Virus record (IMG/VR): IMGVR_UViG_3300020186_000039
Location: 1 to 41,573 of that record
DNA length: 41,573 bases
Source of the DNA: a virus
Direction: 5' to 3' (one strand)
The notes under the pieces were generated by a model. It was not told the origin of the DNA. It ran no database searches and saw nothing but the letters and a program-made list of their open reading frames with translations. The position numbers and the translations under genes are program-made. Positions 15,355 to 24,728 of the stretch are shown one piece after another; the first letter of the stretch is position 1, and every line of letters starts with the position of its first letter.

Positions 15355-18300
15355 ATGGCAAATTTTGATGTAGAAAAACAGTTCGCCTCAATTAAGAAAT
15401 CGGCTGTCGACGCCGTGAAAGAGATATTCCCCGTTGACGGTAAATTGAGATCGTTGCGCCTTGAAAAGGTGTGGGTAGACGATACGATGGACTCGTCTGA
15501 TTACGCATCTCAGACGCAAGCCAAGAACAAAGAGGCCACTTGGGGCGCTCCGGTATACGCCGCGCTTACTCTTGTCGACAAAGCCACAGGCAAAGAGATC
15601 GACAAATCACCCAAGATAAAGCTTTTTACGCTGCCAAAACTGACACAGCGTTTTAGCTACATCGTAGGGGGTAACGAGTACCAAGTACACAGCCAGCTAC
15701 GTCTGAAATCCGGCGTGTACACACTAAGAAAACAGAATGGTGAACTCAAAACACAAGTCAACCTGGCCAAAGGAAAGAACTTCGACCTTACGTTCAACGA
15801 GCGCACGGGAGTTTTCTACATTCAAAAGGTGGGCGGCGGGCAGGCGAACATACCGCTTTACCCTGTGCTCACCTACCTTGGTGTGTCCCCCTCTAGAATC
15901 GCTGACCGCTGGGGGTCAAAGCTCGAAGGTGCCAACCGCGTCACCGACCCCAAGATCATCGCACGTGCCACAGCTGCCTTTGGTATAAAGCAGGGGGATC
16001 TCAAAGACTACTTCAGCAAAACGGAGATCAGCCCCGAAACTACAAAAGAGGTACTAGGCCAAGCCTTTGAGCGTGTCGACGGGCCCATGCTCCTTGAGAC
16101 ATCAAAAAACCTCCTTGACGTGCACCTCGGCGACAAGCAACCTACTGACAGGGACTCGCTAGCTTTTAAAGAGCTGCATTCTGTTGAAGATTATCTTCAC
16201 GAGCGGATACAAAAAAACAAGCAAAGCCTGTCCTTTAAACTCAAACGCAATATCGACAACGTGCGCCGGACTAAGCTAAGTCAGCTTGTGAATCCAGGAT
16301 CTTTTAACTCCGTTGTCGAAAGCTTCTTTACCCAAGATGACAAGGCCGCTACACCAGAGCAGACTAACCCACTTGAGATGCTTACCGGCCAGTACAAAGT
16401 CACCATCATGGGGTCAGGCGGTATCAACAGCGACCATGCTGTTACACCAGAGATGCGGGAGATCCACCCGTCACACTACGGATTCCTTGACCCTATCCAC
16501 ACGCCAGAGAGCAAGCGCATTGGTGCTAACCTGCATCTCCCACTAGGAGCTGTAAAGGATGGTAAGACGCTTAAGATGCTCGTTCAGGCAAAAGACGGTA
16601 AACCAGTCCTGGTAGATGCAAACGACATCCACGATAAGATTCTGGCCTTCCCCGGGCAACAGGGTGACAAGATCAGGGCTCTGCACCAAGGCAAAGTTAT
16701 TGAGACCACACGTAGCAAGGTGGACTACACCACTCCAAGCCCGCAGGCTCTTTTCTCTTACAGCTCAAACCTCGTACCGTTCTTGCCGTCTAACCAAGGC
16801 AACCGGGCGATGATGGCGTCTAAGATGCTTGAGCAAGCCATCTCCCTTAAGCACAGAGAGGCGCCGCTTGTCCAGGTTGGCTTTGGGAAAACTACTTCTG
16901 AGCAGATGATCGGTAAGGGCTCCGCTGCTACGTCCCCAGTAGACGGCGTGGTAAAAAAGATCACAAAAGACTTCATCATTATTAAAGGTGATGACGGCAA
17001 AGACGTTAAGGTAAACGTTTACAGCAATTTTACCCTTAACCGTAAATCATTCCTAAATCACGAGGTCATCGTTAAAGAAGGTGACAAGGTAAAAAAAGAT
17101 CAGCTCCTAGCTGACAGCAACTTCACTAAAGACGGTACTTTGGCACTCGGCACGAACATGCGCGTGGCCTACCTGCCGTACAAAGGCCTGAACTTTGAAG
17201 ACGGCGTGGTCATCACCAACTCAGCCTCCAGGAAGCTCACCAGTGAGCACATCCATAAAAAATCAATCGAGCTAAATGACACCACCATTTTAAACATGCC
17301 GGCGTTCATCAGCTTTTACCCAAACGCTATTACTGGCGACAACATCCGAAAACTCGACAAAGACGGCATCATCCGCAAAGGCTCCAAAGTAAAACACGGT
17401 GAGGCGGTTATCATAGCTTTGCAGAAACGTGCGTCATCCGCAGCTGTAGCTAGCTTTAGCCGTGTCCTCTCAGACCGACCAAAAGACGTAAGCCTTTATT
17501 GGACGATGGAAGACGAGGGAGAGATCCTTGACGTGCAGCGTGCCGGCAGCAAAGTGACTGTGTTCATTAAGACAGAAGAGGCCGCCAAGATCGGAGATAA
17601 ACTCTCTGGTCGCATGGGTAACAAGGGCATCATCACTAAGATCATCGGCGATGAAGAGGCCCCCCATGACAAAGAGGGCAAGCCTGTAGAGATACTCCTG
17701 AACCCCCACGGGGTTATCACCCGTATTAACATAGGGCAGATCTATGAATCAGCCGCCGGAAAAGTCGCTAAAAAAACAGGAAAAACCCACACCGTCAACA
17801 ACTTCTCAGGAGAAAATTATCTTGAGTCGACTAGAGGACTTCTCAAACAGCATGGCATTGACGATAAAGAAGAACTCTTCGACCCCATTACGAAAAAGTC
17901 GCTCGGTAAGATCCATGTCGGAAACCCCTATATCCTCAAGCTCTTCAAACAAGGAACAGCGAACTTTTCTGTTAGGCAAGGGGGACCTGGACAGCCTTAC
18001 GACGCAAATCAGCAGCCCCTCAAAGCTGGAGGAGAAGAAGCGTCCAAGTCGATGGACCTACTCACCGTCTACTCCATGCTCTCCCACGGAGCTCGTGCCA
18101 ACCTAAGGGAGATGAGCTCTCTTAAGAGCAACCAGAATGACGAGTTCTGGAAAGCATTAAAAGCTGGCCAAACGCTGCCAGCTCCAAAATCGCCATTTGT
18201 TTATGACAAGTTCATCAGCTACCTAAAGGCTGCTGGTATTGACGTTCAAAAGAACGGCAGTAAGCTTGTCTTGGCTCCGCTCACGGATGAGCAGGTCAAG

Positions 18301-21300
18301 GCTATGTCTAACGGTGAAATTAAAAAGAACTTCTTCTACCGAGGTAAAGACCTTGAACCTGTCCGTGGTGGCTTCTTTGACCAGAACCTAACCGGTGGCT
18401 ATAAGGGCATACGCTGGAACCACATCGAGCTTAAAGAGCCTGTCATCAACCCTGTCTTTGAAACAGCTGTGCGCAAAGTCACTGGGCTAGGTGGCAAGCT
18501 AGATGAGCTTATCGCCGGCAAGCTGCATCTCAGTAAAGACGGAAGCTTCAACACCGAAGGCAAGGGCCTTACTGGTGGCCATGCTATAGAAAAACTTCTC
18601 AAAGAGATCGACATAGATATTGAGCTTAAGACGCTGCAAAAGAAATCAGAGAAAGCCACTGGGGTGGCACTTGACGATGTGAACAAACGTCTCCGCTACC
18701 TCAAGGCTTTAAAAGATAATAAGATGAAACCGCATGAGGCATATATGCGTAGGTCGCTTCCGGTTTTACCTCCCATCTACCGACCCATCTATCCTCTACC
18801 AGACGGTAGTATGACTACCTCTGACATTAACATCCTGTACCAGAACACAGGTGTGGTGAATGAGATGATGCATCTCCCTGTTATGGAGCTGCTCTCTGAA
18901 GAAGAAAAGGGTGACGTCCGAAAGGATATGTACGAGCACGTCAAAGGCGTGTCAGGTCTTACAGACCTCAATATCAAAGGGCGTGTGCGAGAAGGCTTCA
19001 TCTCAGAGATCAAAGGTGGCACTGGTGGCCAACCAAAAGAAGGCTTCTTCATTTCTAAGATGTTGTCAAAGAAACAAGACTTCGTCGGCCGTGGAACTAT
19101 CATCCCTGAGCCAGAACTCGGCGTCGACCAGGTAGGCTTGCCAGAAGAAATGGCTTGGAAGCTGTTTGAGCCGTTCATTGTTCGTGAGCTTAAAAACCAC
19201 GGTAAGAGCCCACTCCAGGCTAAAGAAGAGATCAAGCAGAAGACCCCGCTGGCTAAGCGTGCCTTGGATATCGTCCTTGAGGAGAGGCACGTTCTACTAA
19301 ACCGTGCACCATCGCTTCACAAGTTCTCTATCATGGCGTTTAAACCCACCATCACGTCTGGTAGGGCCATCAAAATACCGCCGTTGATAGTTAAAGGATT
19401 TAATGCTGACTTTGACGGAGACACGATGACCGTCCATGTGCCAATCACAGAAGAGGCAAATGAGGAGGCAAAGAAAATGTTGCCATCTCGTAACCTGTTT
19501 CAGGCGGGTACGGACAAGCTTATGATTGCCCCGTCCCAAGAAGCGCAGATCGGGCTTTTTTACTTATCAAAAACGCCCGTGGGCAGAATTCAGATCAATA
19601 AGATCTTAGGCAGCAAGTTTGCCATCACCTCTGTCCTTGATAAAAAACAGACTGGTACGATGCTTCACCGCATGGCTAAAGAGTTGCCAGCACAAGACTA
19701 CGCCAAAGCTGTGGCCCTTTTAAAGAGCACAGGAGAGCAGCATGCGTATGATCGTGGTTTCAGCCTTGGGCTTGAAGATTTGGCTAACATTACGAAGGAC
19801 AGGGACAAAGTTGTCGCGGTAGCAACTGCTATGTCCAAAGGCGTCACCGATGTTAAAGAGCTGGCTGCTGTCAATAAAAAAGCCGTCGACCTCATGGACA
19901 ATATTATTGAGAAGAAGCTAAAAGACACGGGCAACCCTCTTTATGACATGGTCGAGTCTGGAGCTCGCGGCGACAAGACGCAGCTTAGATCCATCGTTGC
20001 AAGCCCACTCTTTGTTACTGATGCACGTGGTAACACCATCGCAAGACCAATTAAGAAGTCCTACGCTGAAGGCCTGGACGTTAGTGATTACTGGCTATCC
20101 ATGTACGGCGCCCGCCGCGGCGGCATGGACAGAGCTATTCAAACCAGCCTTCCGGGAGCGTTCTCTAAAGACATCATGGCATCCACCGTAGACAACGTGA
20201 TCAGCGGGGTGGACTGTGGAACTAAGGACGGCATTAAGCTCAAGGTGGAAGACCACGACGCCCTTGATCGGTATTTGGCTGGAGACCAAGCGGGCTGCTC
20301 GCATAATACCCTTATTACGCACCAACTTCTCAGCAAGATTAAAAAGGCGGGGGCTAAAGAAATCAAAGTTCGTTCACCGCTCACTTGTCACCAGTCACGA
20401 GGAGTATGCGCTCACTGCCATGGACTCGATGAACATGGATCTAACCCAGAGCTGGGGGAGAACGTTGGGGCGAAGGCTGGCCAGACCATTTCTGAGCCGC
20501 TTATTCAGATCGTTATGAACAGCCGCCATACAGGTGGGGTTGCAGGCACTGGTGCTGACGCTGGTGGGTACCAGCGCATCAACCAGCTACTCCAACTGCC
20601 AAAGATCGTGCATGGTGCTGCAGCTCTTGCACCGCATGCAGGACAAATCACCAAAATCGAAAAGGGCCTAGCTGGTGGCTTCAACGTTTTCGTTGGAGTC
20701 GATAAGGCGTTTGTAGCCCAAGGCTTAACCCTGAAGGTAAAAGTCGGTGATAAGGTTCAATCAGGGGATCCACTGTCTGACGGCGTGATCAAACCCCAGG
20801 AGCTTGTAAAGTACAAAGGCATGCAGCCTGCCCAGGAGTACATCGTCAACGAGCTGCAGAGCGCCTACAAGAACCAGGGCGTCGGGATTCAAAAGAGGAT
20901 CTTTGAGACGATCGTGCGTAGCCTCGGCAACACGACTAAGGTGATCAACAACCCAAAGAACTCTGACTATATACCTGGAGATGTTGTGCCATATACGGTT
21001 GCAGAAGCTCACAACCGTAATCTTCAGATCAATATCCCTGTGGATGAAGCTGATGGCTACCCCTTAGTACAAGAAGGAACTGGATTAAAAGTCGGGAAAG
21101 TGCTGGTCAAGCAGGACCTAATTCTTCTAAAATCAAAAGGTTATAAAGAAATCAAGGTTGAAAAAGAAGCCCTCCAGCATGCTCCGTTTCTAAAAGGAAT
21201 GAGCACCTTGCCACTTCTTAAGAAGGATTGGATGGGTGCTCTGGGTTACCGTTATTTGGCTAAATCGCTTATCGAGGGTGCCAGTCAGCGGTGGTCGACA

Positions 21301-21378
21301 GACGTTGCAGATTACCACCCAGTACCAGCGTTGGCTCATGGGTCAACATTTGGGCAAGGGAAAGAAGGGAAGTACTGA
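15355..21378 (+). CDS. Single-chain fused beta/beta-prime RNA polymerase
   Basis: The 2007-residue protein carries beta features first: LDPIHTPESKRIG, LPYKGLNFEDGV, and GDKLSGRMGNKG with Lys749 and Lys757. Beta-prime features begin near residue 970: LPVLPPIYRPIYPL, LLNRAPSLHKFSIMAF, the catalytic NADFDGD (Asp1352, 1354, 1356), the trigger-loop segment YGARRGGMDRAIQTS, and a zinc site of Cys1621, 1678, 1685 and 1688. The beta-prime N-terminal CxxC zinc ribbon is absent; the sequence goes from EPVRGGFFDQN straight to RWNHIELKEPV. No alpha, omega or sigma gene is seen. All key residues are intact, so it should be active. The start lacks a clear Shine-Dalgarno. Confidence 0.95.
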   Translation: MANFDVEKQFASIKKSAVDAVKEIFPVDGKLRSLRLEKVWVDDTMDSSDYASQTQAKNKEATWGAPVYAALTLVDKATGKEIDKSPKIKLFTLPKLTQRFSYIVGGNEYQVHSQLRLKSGVYTLRKQNGELKTQVNLAKGKNFDLTFNERTGVFYIQKVGGGQANIPLYPVLTYLGVSPSRIADRWGSKLEGANRVTDPKIIARATAAFGIKQGDLKDYFSKTEISPETTKEVLGQAFERVDGPMLLETSKNLLDVHLGDKQPTDRDSLAFKELHSVEDYLHERIQKNKQSLSFKLKRNIDNVRRTKLSQLVNPGSFNSVVESFFTQDDKAATPEQTNPLEMLTGQYKVTIMGSGGINSDHAVTPEMREIHPSHYGFLDPIHTPESKRIGANLHLPLGAVKDGKTLKMLVQAKDGKPVLVDANDIHDKILAFPGQQGDKIRALHQGKVIETTRSKVDYTTPSPQALFSYSSNLVPFLPSNQGNRAMMASKMLEQAISLKHREAPLVQVGFGKTTSEQMIGKGSAATSPVDGVVKKITKDFIIIKGDDGKDVKVNVYSNFTLNRKSFLNHEVIVKEGDKVKKDQLLADSNFTKDGTLALGTNMRVAYLPYKGLNFEDGVVITNSASRKLTSEHIHKKSIELNDTTILNMPAFISFYPNAITGDNIRKLDKDGIIRKGSKVKHGEAVIIALQKRASSAAVASFSRVLSDRPKDVSLYWTMEDEGEILDVQRAGSKVTVFIKTEEAAKIGDKLSGRMGNKGIITKIIGDEEAPHDKEGKPVEILLNPHGVITRINIGQIYESAAGKVAKKTGKTHTVNNFSGENYLESTRGLLKQHGIDDKEELFDPITKKSLGKIHVGNPYILKLFKQGTANFSVRQGGPGQPYDANQQPLKAGGEEASKSMDLLTVYSMLSHGARANLREMSSLKSNQNDEFWKALKAGQTLPAPKSPFVYDKFISYLKAAGIDVQKNGSKLVLAPLTDEQVKAMSNGEIKKNFFYRGKDLEPVRGGFFDQNLTGGYKGIRWNHIELKEPVINPVFETAVRKVTGLGGKLDELIAGKLHLSKDGSFNTEGKGLTGGHAIEKLLKEIDIDIELKTLQKKSEKATGVALDDVNKRLRYLKALKDNKMKPHEAYMRRSLPVLPPIYRPIYPLPDGSMTTSDINILYQNTGVVNEMMHLPVMELLSEEEKGDVRKDMYEHVKGVSGLTDLNIKGRVREGFISEIKGGTGGQPKEGFFISKMLSKKQDFVGRGTIIPEPELGVDQVGLPEEMAWKLFEPFIVRELKNHGKSPLQAKEEIKQKTPLAKRALDIVLEERHVLLNRAPSLHKFSIMAFKPTITSGRAIKIPPLIVKGFNADFDGDTMTVHVPITEEANEEAKKMLPSRNLFQAGTDKLMIAPSQEAQIGLFYLSKTPVGRIQINKILGSKFAITSVLDKKQTGTMLHRMAKELPAQDYAKAVALLKSTGEQHAYDRGFSLGLEDLANITKDRDKVVAVATAMSKGVTDVKELAAVNKKAVDLMDNIIEKKLKDTGNPLYDMVESGARGDKTQLRSIVASPLFVTDARGNTIARPIKKSYAEGLDVSDYWLSMYGARRGGMDRAIQTSLPGAFSKDIMASTVDNVISGVDCGTKDGIKLKVEDHDALDRYLAGDQAGCSHNTLITHQLLSKIKKAGAKEIKVRSPLTCHQSRGVCAHCHGLDEHGSNPELGENVGAKAGQTISEPLIQIVMNSRHTGGVAGTGADAGGYQRINQLLQLPKIVHGAAALAPHAGQITKIEKGLAGGFNVFVGVDKAFVAQGLTLKVKVGDKVQSGDPLSDGVIKPQELVKYKGMQPAQEYIVNELQSAYKNQGVGIQKRIFETIVRSLGNTTKVINNPKNSDYIPGDVVPYTVAEAHNRNLQINIPVDEADGYPLVQEGTGLKVGKVLVKQDLILLKSKGYKEIKVEKEALQHAPFLKGMSTLPLLKKDWMGALGYRYLAKSLIEGASQRWSTDVADYHPVPALAHGSTFGQGKEGKY

Positions 21379-23198
21379 TGGGACTATCTTCAAATGAGCT
21401 AGCCGCTCGCATCGCTTTACTAAAAAAGGACCGTGCTATGTCTACCGAAATGATGGAGGAGAAGTGCGCATCATCTAGGGAGAAGGCTCTAAATTTATTT
21501 AAGCGTCTTGGTAAGAATAAAGAGTTCGTTATTGTTGGCAAACCTGGTGCAGACATATATGACACTAACGATCATATATGGAGAGCTGTAAGGCAGCAGC
21601 ACCCTATTAAAGCTGTAAGAGGCGCGGTTCGCAAACTGCGTGGCAAGGAAGGACTAAAGGCGTTTGATGAGAGCTTGAGAGGCGTGGCCGACACACAAAC
21701 CCTCGGTGCCCTCGGTGGGACTATCGCACCTGGTCGCAAAGGAACGAAATCCTATATATCCAGGGGGGTGGCTTCTGGTGATCGTTCCGGCATGCCTGGC
21801 CTACGTGAGGTTCTTCACCATGAGGGGTTTCACGCGAAGGTCCCAATTTTAGGCAGTTCAGAGATCTTAGCACACGCCTACGGAGGATTAAAAAGCAAGA
21901 AAGGGCGGCTTGACCCTGCGCAGGGTGTTAACGCTTTAAAGCACCTTTGGGCGACTAGACCAGGACGAGCTATTTTCGAGGCCGGAGTTGGGGCCGGAGT
22001 TGTTGGTGGTGGTGGTGCAGCATTAGCTAGTCACGTAAAAAAGAGGACGGATAAAAAAGAAGTGGGCTCTGCGAAGACCACAGGCCTCAATACTGATGCA
22101 GCGTCTCTTGAATCATCTATTGATACTGGGGCTGGGGAGCGTCTGACTAAAAAAGCGTTCTGGCAAGGATTTGAGAAAAGAGCCCAGCATAATAAAGAAG
22201 CTGTGCTGCTTGCTGGAGGTGTACATGTTCTTCAGAATGCCCTTATGCGTAATAAAATTCGATCGCCAAAGTTTGCTAAAACCGTTGCCTCAGAATTCCA
22301 ACAAGGGTTGGCGAATAAAGCCCCCAGTAAAATGAAACAGTTTTTTAGGTCTATGGTGGGTGGCGCTACTGTTCCCGAAGCATCAATGGTTAGGGAACAT
22401 GTACGGCATTTGGGGGATGAGGCCAGGAAAAACCTAGTAGAGCACGGTGTAAAATCTCTTGGAAAAAAAGAGATGCTGTTGGCAAGGGTGGTCTCTAAGG
22501 GTGATTTCCACAAACTATTAGATGACAGGTACTTCAATAAAAATAACCCCGCACACCAAGCTATTTTAAAGACGGTAGAGGGGCGCATCGGGGCTAAGAT
22601 TACACCTGAAAACGCCGAGGCTCTTTCAAAGGCATGGAAAAGCAAAGACAGCCCCATAACCTCAAATCTTCTATCAGGGATAACTCGCGGCCCAGGGCAG
22701 AGTGTGGGCGGTAGGTTGCACATACCGCAACACACAGGAAGTACAGTTAGCCACGGGGCATCACTAGCAGGTCATGTGGCTGGTGGTGCAGTTACAGGCC
22801 TAGTGGACCCACTCACTGGTGCAATGAACGCAAGCAAGTCTATTCTCACCAACCCCATAAGCAGAGGTTGGCTATCAAAGATCAAAGGTGGGGCGAAAGC
22901 TCTAGCTGGGTCTGACAAGATGTTCATGTCGGACCCTATCGCCAAAGGCAAAGCAATGGGGTTGGCTGGGAAAGAGATACCTAAAGCTGAGAAGTTAGTT
23001 CGTGGGTATGGGCTGAATGCTGCTACATCTGAAATGCAAAATACGGCGAACTCTTTATCACTAGCGGCACATGGCGCAAAAAACCCATCTAGTATGGCTG
23101 CAGCACAGGCAAGCCCAATAGTGCGGCGTCCGCTGCCTTTAGTTCAGCCTCATATGGGATTAACGCCTATGGGTCTGGGTGGCTTTAACGGGGTGTAG
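21378..23198 (+). CDS. Two-part protein: HExxH peptidase-like domain plus AFWQGF-motif region
   Basis: The protein has 606 residues. The ATG at 21378 overlaps the polymerase stop (TGATG), with AAGGG-type sites upstream. Residues 147-152 are HHEGFH, a zinc-peptidase HExxH signature with a Glu in SSEILAHA about 10 residues on. A hydrophobic Gly/Ala segment follows near 205-225. At residues 260-269, KAFWQGFEKRA occurs internally, as if a second protein started there, followed by a 330-residue helical, basic and Gly-rich part. Coupling to the polymerase suggests a joint function, perhaps as virion cargo or processing factor. Confidence 0.7.
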   Translation: MGLSSNELAARIALLKKDRAMSTEMMEEKCASSREKALNLFKRLGKNKEFVIVGKPGADIYDTNDHIWRAVRQQHPIKAVRGAVRKLRGKEGLKAFDESLRGVADTQTLGALGGTIAPGRKGTKSYISRGVASGDRSGMPGLREVLHHEGFHAKVPILGSSEILAHAYGGLKSKKGRLDPAQGVNALKHLWATRPGRAIFEAGVGAGVVGGGGAALASHVKKRTDKKEVGSAKTTGLNTDAASLESSIDTGAGERLTKKAFWQGFEKRAQHNKEAVLLAGGVHVLQNALMRNKIRSPKFAKTVASEFQQGLANKAPSKMKQFFRSMVGGATVPEASMVREHVRHLGDEARKNLVEHGVKSLGKKEMLLARVVSKGDFHKLLDDRYFNKNNPAHQAILKTVEGRIGAKITPENAEALSKAWKSKDSPITSNLLSGITRGPGQSVGGRLHIPQHTGSTVSHGASLAGHVAGGAVTGLVDPLTGAMNASKSILTNPISRGWLSKIKGGAKALAGSDKMFMSDPIAKGKAMGLAGKEIPKAEKLVRGYGLNAATSEMQNTANSLSLAAHGAKNPSSMAAAQASPIVRRPLPLVQPHMGLTPMGLGGFNGV

Positions 23199-23212
23199 AG
23201 AGGTATCATCTT

Positions 23213-23272
23213 GATAAGATGTTATGAGGAAAGAACCTAATGGATAAGATGTTATGAGGAAAGAACCTAATG
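23213..23272 (+). repeat. 30-bp tandem duplication of a translation initiation region
   Basis: Two perfect copies of a 30-bp unit (23213-23242 and 23243-23272) each contain TGAGGA, spacer and AACCTAATG. The second ATG (23270) starts the metallopeptidase-like gene; the first (23240) opens a frame of four codons after the ATG before a TGA. This is a recent duplication of a ribosome-binding region. Confidence 0.9.
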
Positions 23273-24001
23273 GATAAGACAGCATCAGCTTTCTGGGATG
23301 GATTTGAAAAACAGGCGCTTTCAGCAACCACTGAAAAAGCTTTGGTGGCTGGTGTATTTGGTATGTATGGTGCCTTGTTCGGCGGCTCCTTAGGTGCTGT
23401 TGTTGGTAACCATAAGGGAGCCAAAAGTGGCGTAAAATTTTTGGATGAGCTTCGAACTAGTAAAGAAAAAGTAGATGCTAAAGACGCGTTTGCAAAGATG
23501 AAAAAACTTCTCCCCGAGAACACCATACTTCTTACAAGAAATGATCTACACCGTCTTATCGACAAAGAGAAAAGTTACGGCAAGCGAACAATTTTGCAGA
23601 GCCTAAGAGACATAACAGAAAACGGAAACGCTGGTGCTATCCACCAATCAAAAATTAAAGGGACAAGCAAAAAATATCTGCCCGATGTCTTAACAAAAAA
23701 TCACGTTATCCTTTCAGATAACAAAATAGTCCCGTCTATCCTCCTACATGAAGCGGGCCACATTATTGATTACGAAAAAGAAACAAACAAAGACTTTCTC
23801 CCTAAAATGTGGAGCAAGATGAGAAGTACCTATAAGCAAGAGATCGCCGCATGGGATGAAGCTCCTGGCGAAGTAAATAAAAAGATGAGAGAGAATGCGC
23901 TTAGCAGCTACAGCCCCATGTATCACGGCGTAAGGGGCGGTGCACTGGCTGGCGCTACATTGGGTTTGGTTACTGGTTTAAAGATGATGAAGAAAAACTG
24001 A
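23270..24001 (+). CDS. HEAGH metallopeptidase-like membrane protein with AFWDGF motif
   Basis: The protein has 243 residues. It starts MDKTASAFWDGFEKQA, the shared motif at its very N-terminus. A Gly/Ala-rich hydrophobic segment follows (about 28-45), and another at the C-terminus (GALAGATLGLVTGL). Residues 160-164 are HEAGH, and EIAAWDEA lies about 35 residues later, giving the HExxH...E layout of gluzincin-type zinc peptidases. It is probably a membrane-associated protease or a degenerate relative. The gene lies downstream of the polymerase and has a duplicated ribosome-binding region. Confidence 0.7.
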   Translation: MDKTASAFWDGFEKQALSATTEKALVAGVFGMYGALFGGSLGAVVGNHKGAKSGVKFLDELRTSKEKVDAKDAFAKMKKLLPENTILLTRNDLHRLIDKEKSYGKRTILQSLRDITENGNAGAIHQSKIKGTSKKYLPDVLTKNHVILSDNKIVPSILLHEAGHIIDYEKETNKDFLPKMWSKMRSTYKQEIAAWDEAPGEVNKKMRENALSSYSPMYHGVRGGALAGATLGLVTGLKMMKKN

Positions 24002-24014
24002 AAGGGCAGCACTG

Positions 24015-24161
24015 ATGCGCTCAAATGGAAAAGCAGCCGGACTCAATATGCAGGCAAAGAGGGCTAGGCCAGAGCAGTATTCTGAGAAGACAGCCTTCTG
24101 GCAAGGTTTTCAAGAGCAAGCACGTGGGTTTACTAAATTACTCTATATTGGAGAAAGATAA
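24015..24161 (+). CDS. 48-residue peptide carrying the AFWQGF motif
   Basis: The reading frame starts at an ATG 14 nt after the previous gene and ends in a TAATG overlap with the gene at 24161. GGGCAG upstream is a weak ribosome site. Residues 25-36 are KTAFWQGFQEQA, so about a quarter of the peptide is the shared motif; the first 24 residues are basic. Overlap with the following start and presence of the motif support a real gene, either a minimal motif protein or the remnant of a longer one. Confidence 0.6.
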   Translation: MRSNGKAAGLNMQAKRARPEQYSEKTAFWQGFQEQARGFTKLLYIGER

Positions 24162-24640
24162 TGAACGCGTTCCTCGATGGATTCTACAAAAGAGCCGAAG
24201 TCAGCAAATCAGACCTAAAAGAAGTTCTCAAAAAACATGAGGACAGAGAAACGCCGGAGCAAGAGGCTGCTGAATCCGAACGCGAACAAAAGGTTGAACG
24301 CGAGGCGGGGGTTGAGAAGAAAGCATTTTGGCAAGGTTTTAAGACTGCCGCCGAACAAGGCACTGCTGCAAACCCTGAGGTACTCACTGCTAAGCAAGCG
24401 CCACTAAAGAAAGCTAAACACGTGGGGTCTACTGGGCCAGTGGTAAAAAGAAAGCCTCCTCCTGGTCCAGCCGGAAAAATAGGAAAAGCGGTCAAATATG
24501 GCCCACTAGTTAAAAACAGGCTTATTAGTGGCGGTGTGGGGTTGGTAACTGGTCTGGGTCTTAGCGCTATTGGTCATCACATCTATTCTAAATCAACAAA
24601 AGATGAGACGAAGAAAGAAGATGGCCAAGTCTCTGCATAG
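24161..24640 (+). CDS. Membrane protein with two AFxxGF motifs
   Basis: The protein has 159 residues and a TAATG-coupled start. It begins MNAFLDGFYKRA, and a second copy, KKAFWQGFKTAA, follows at residues 53-64 after an acidic helical linker. The middle is Lys/Pro-rich, and a C-terminal hydrophobic Gly-rich segment (about 124-140) is probably membrane-spanning. Two motif copies suggest an internal duplication or fusion of two motif proteins. The stop codon lies within a GCATAGCTAAAAA element repeated three times just downstream. Confidence 0.7.
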   Translation: MNAFLDGFYKRAEVSKSDLKEVLKKHEDRETPEQEAAESEREQKVEREAGVEKKAFWQGFKTAAEQGTAANPEVLTAKQAPLKKAKHVGSTGPVVKRKPPPGPAGKIGKAVKYGPLVKNRLISGGVGLVTGLGLSAIGHHIYSKSTKDETKKEDGQVSA

Positions 24641-24685
24641 CTAAAAACTTCCTGCATAGCTAAAAACTTCCTGCATAGCTAAAAA
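24635..24685 (+). repeat. 19-bp tandem repeat overlapping a stop codon
   Basis: The unit GCATAGCTAAAAACTTCCT occurs twice (24635-24653, 24654-24672) and then partly a third time (24673-24685). The TAG of the gene at 24161 is inside the first unit. A single copy of the GCATAGCTAAAAA core occurs after another stop at 33564. It may be a 3'-end or terminator-associated element that expanded by slippage. Confidence 0.85.
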
Positions 24686-24689
24686 AATA

Positions 24690-24728
24690 CAGACTTTCGT
24701 CTGAGCCCCTTACGGGCACTGCTGTTTT
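24690..24728 (+). terminator. Possible tandem-hairpin terminator
   Basis: CAGAC/GTCTG (24690-24694, 24699-24703) and GCCC/GGGC (24705-24708, 24714-24717) form two short consecutive hairpins, followed by CTGTTTTATT. Each stem is short, so this is a moderate candidate for ending the polymerase operon. The rest of the gap to 24876 shows no gene that I can support, apart from a minus-strand promoter-like element at 24846-24856. Confidence 0.45.

Noticed and set aside
14564-15373. A 269-codon rightward frame opposite the two leftward genes at 14477-15226
   Set aside because: It lacks a convincing ribosome site, is Cys/Leu/Arg-rich in a random-looking way, and is antisense to two genes with good starts, a C2H2 motif and a membrane segment.
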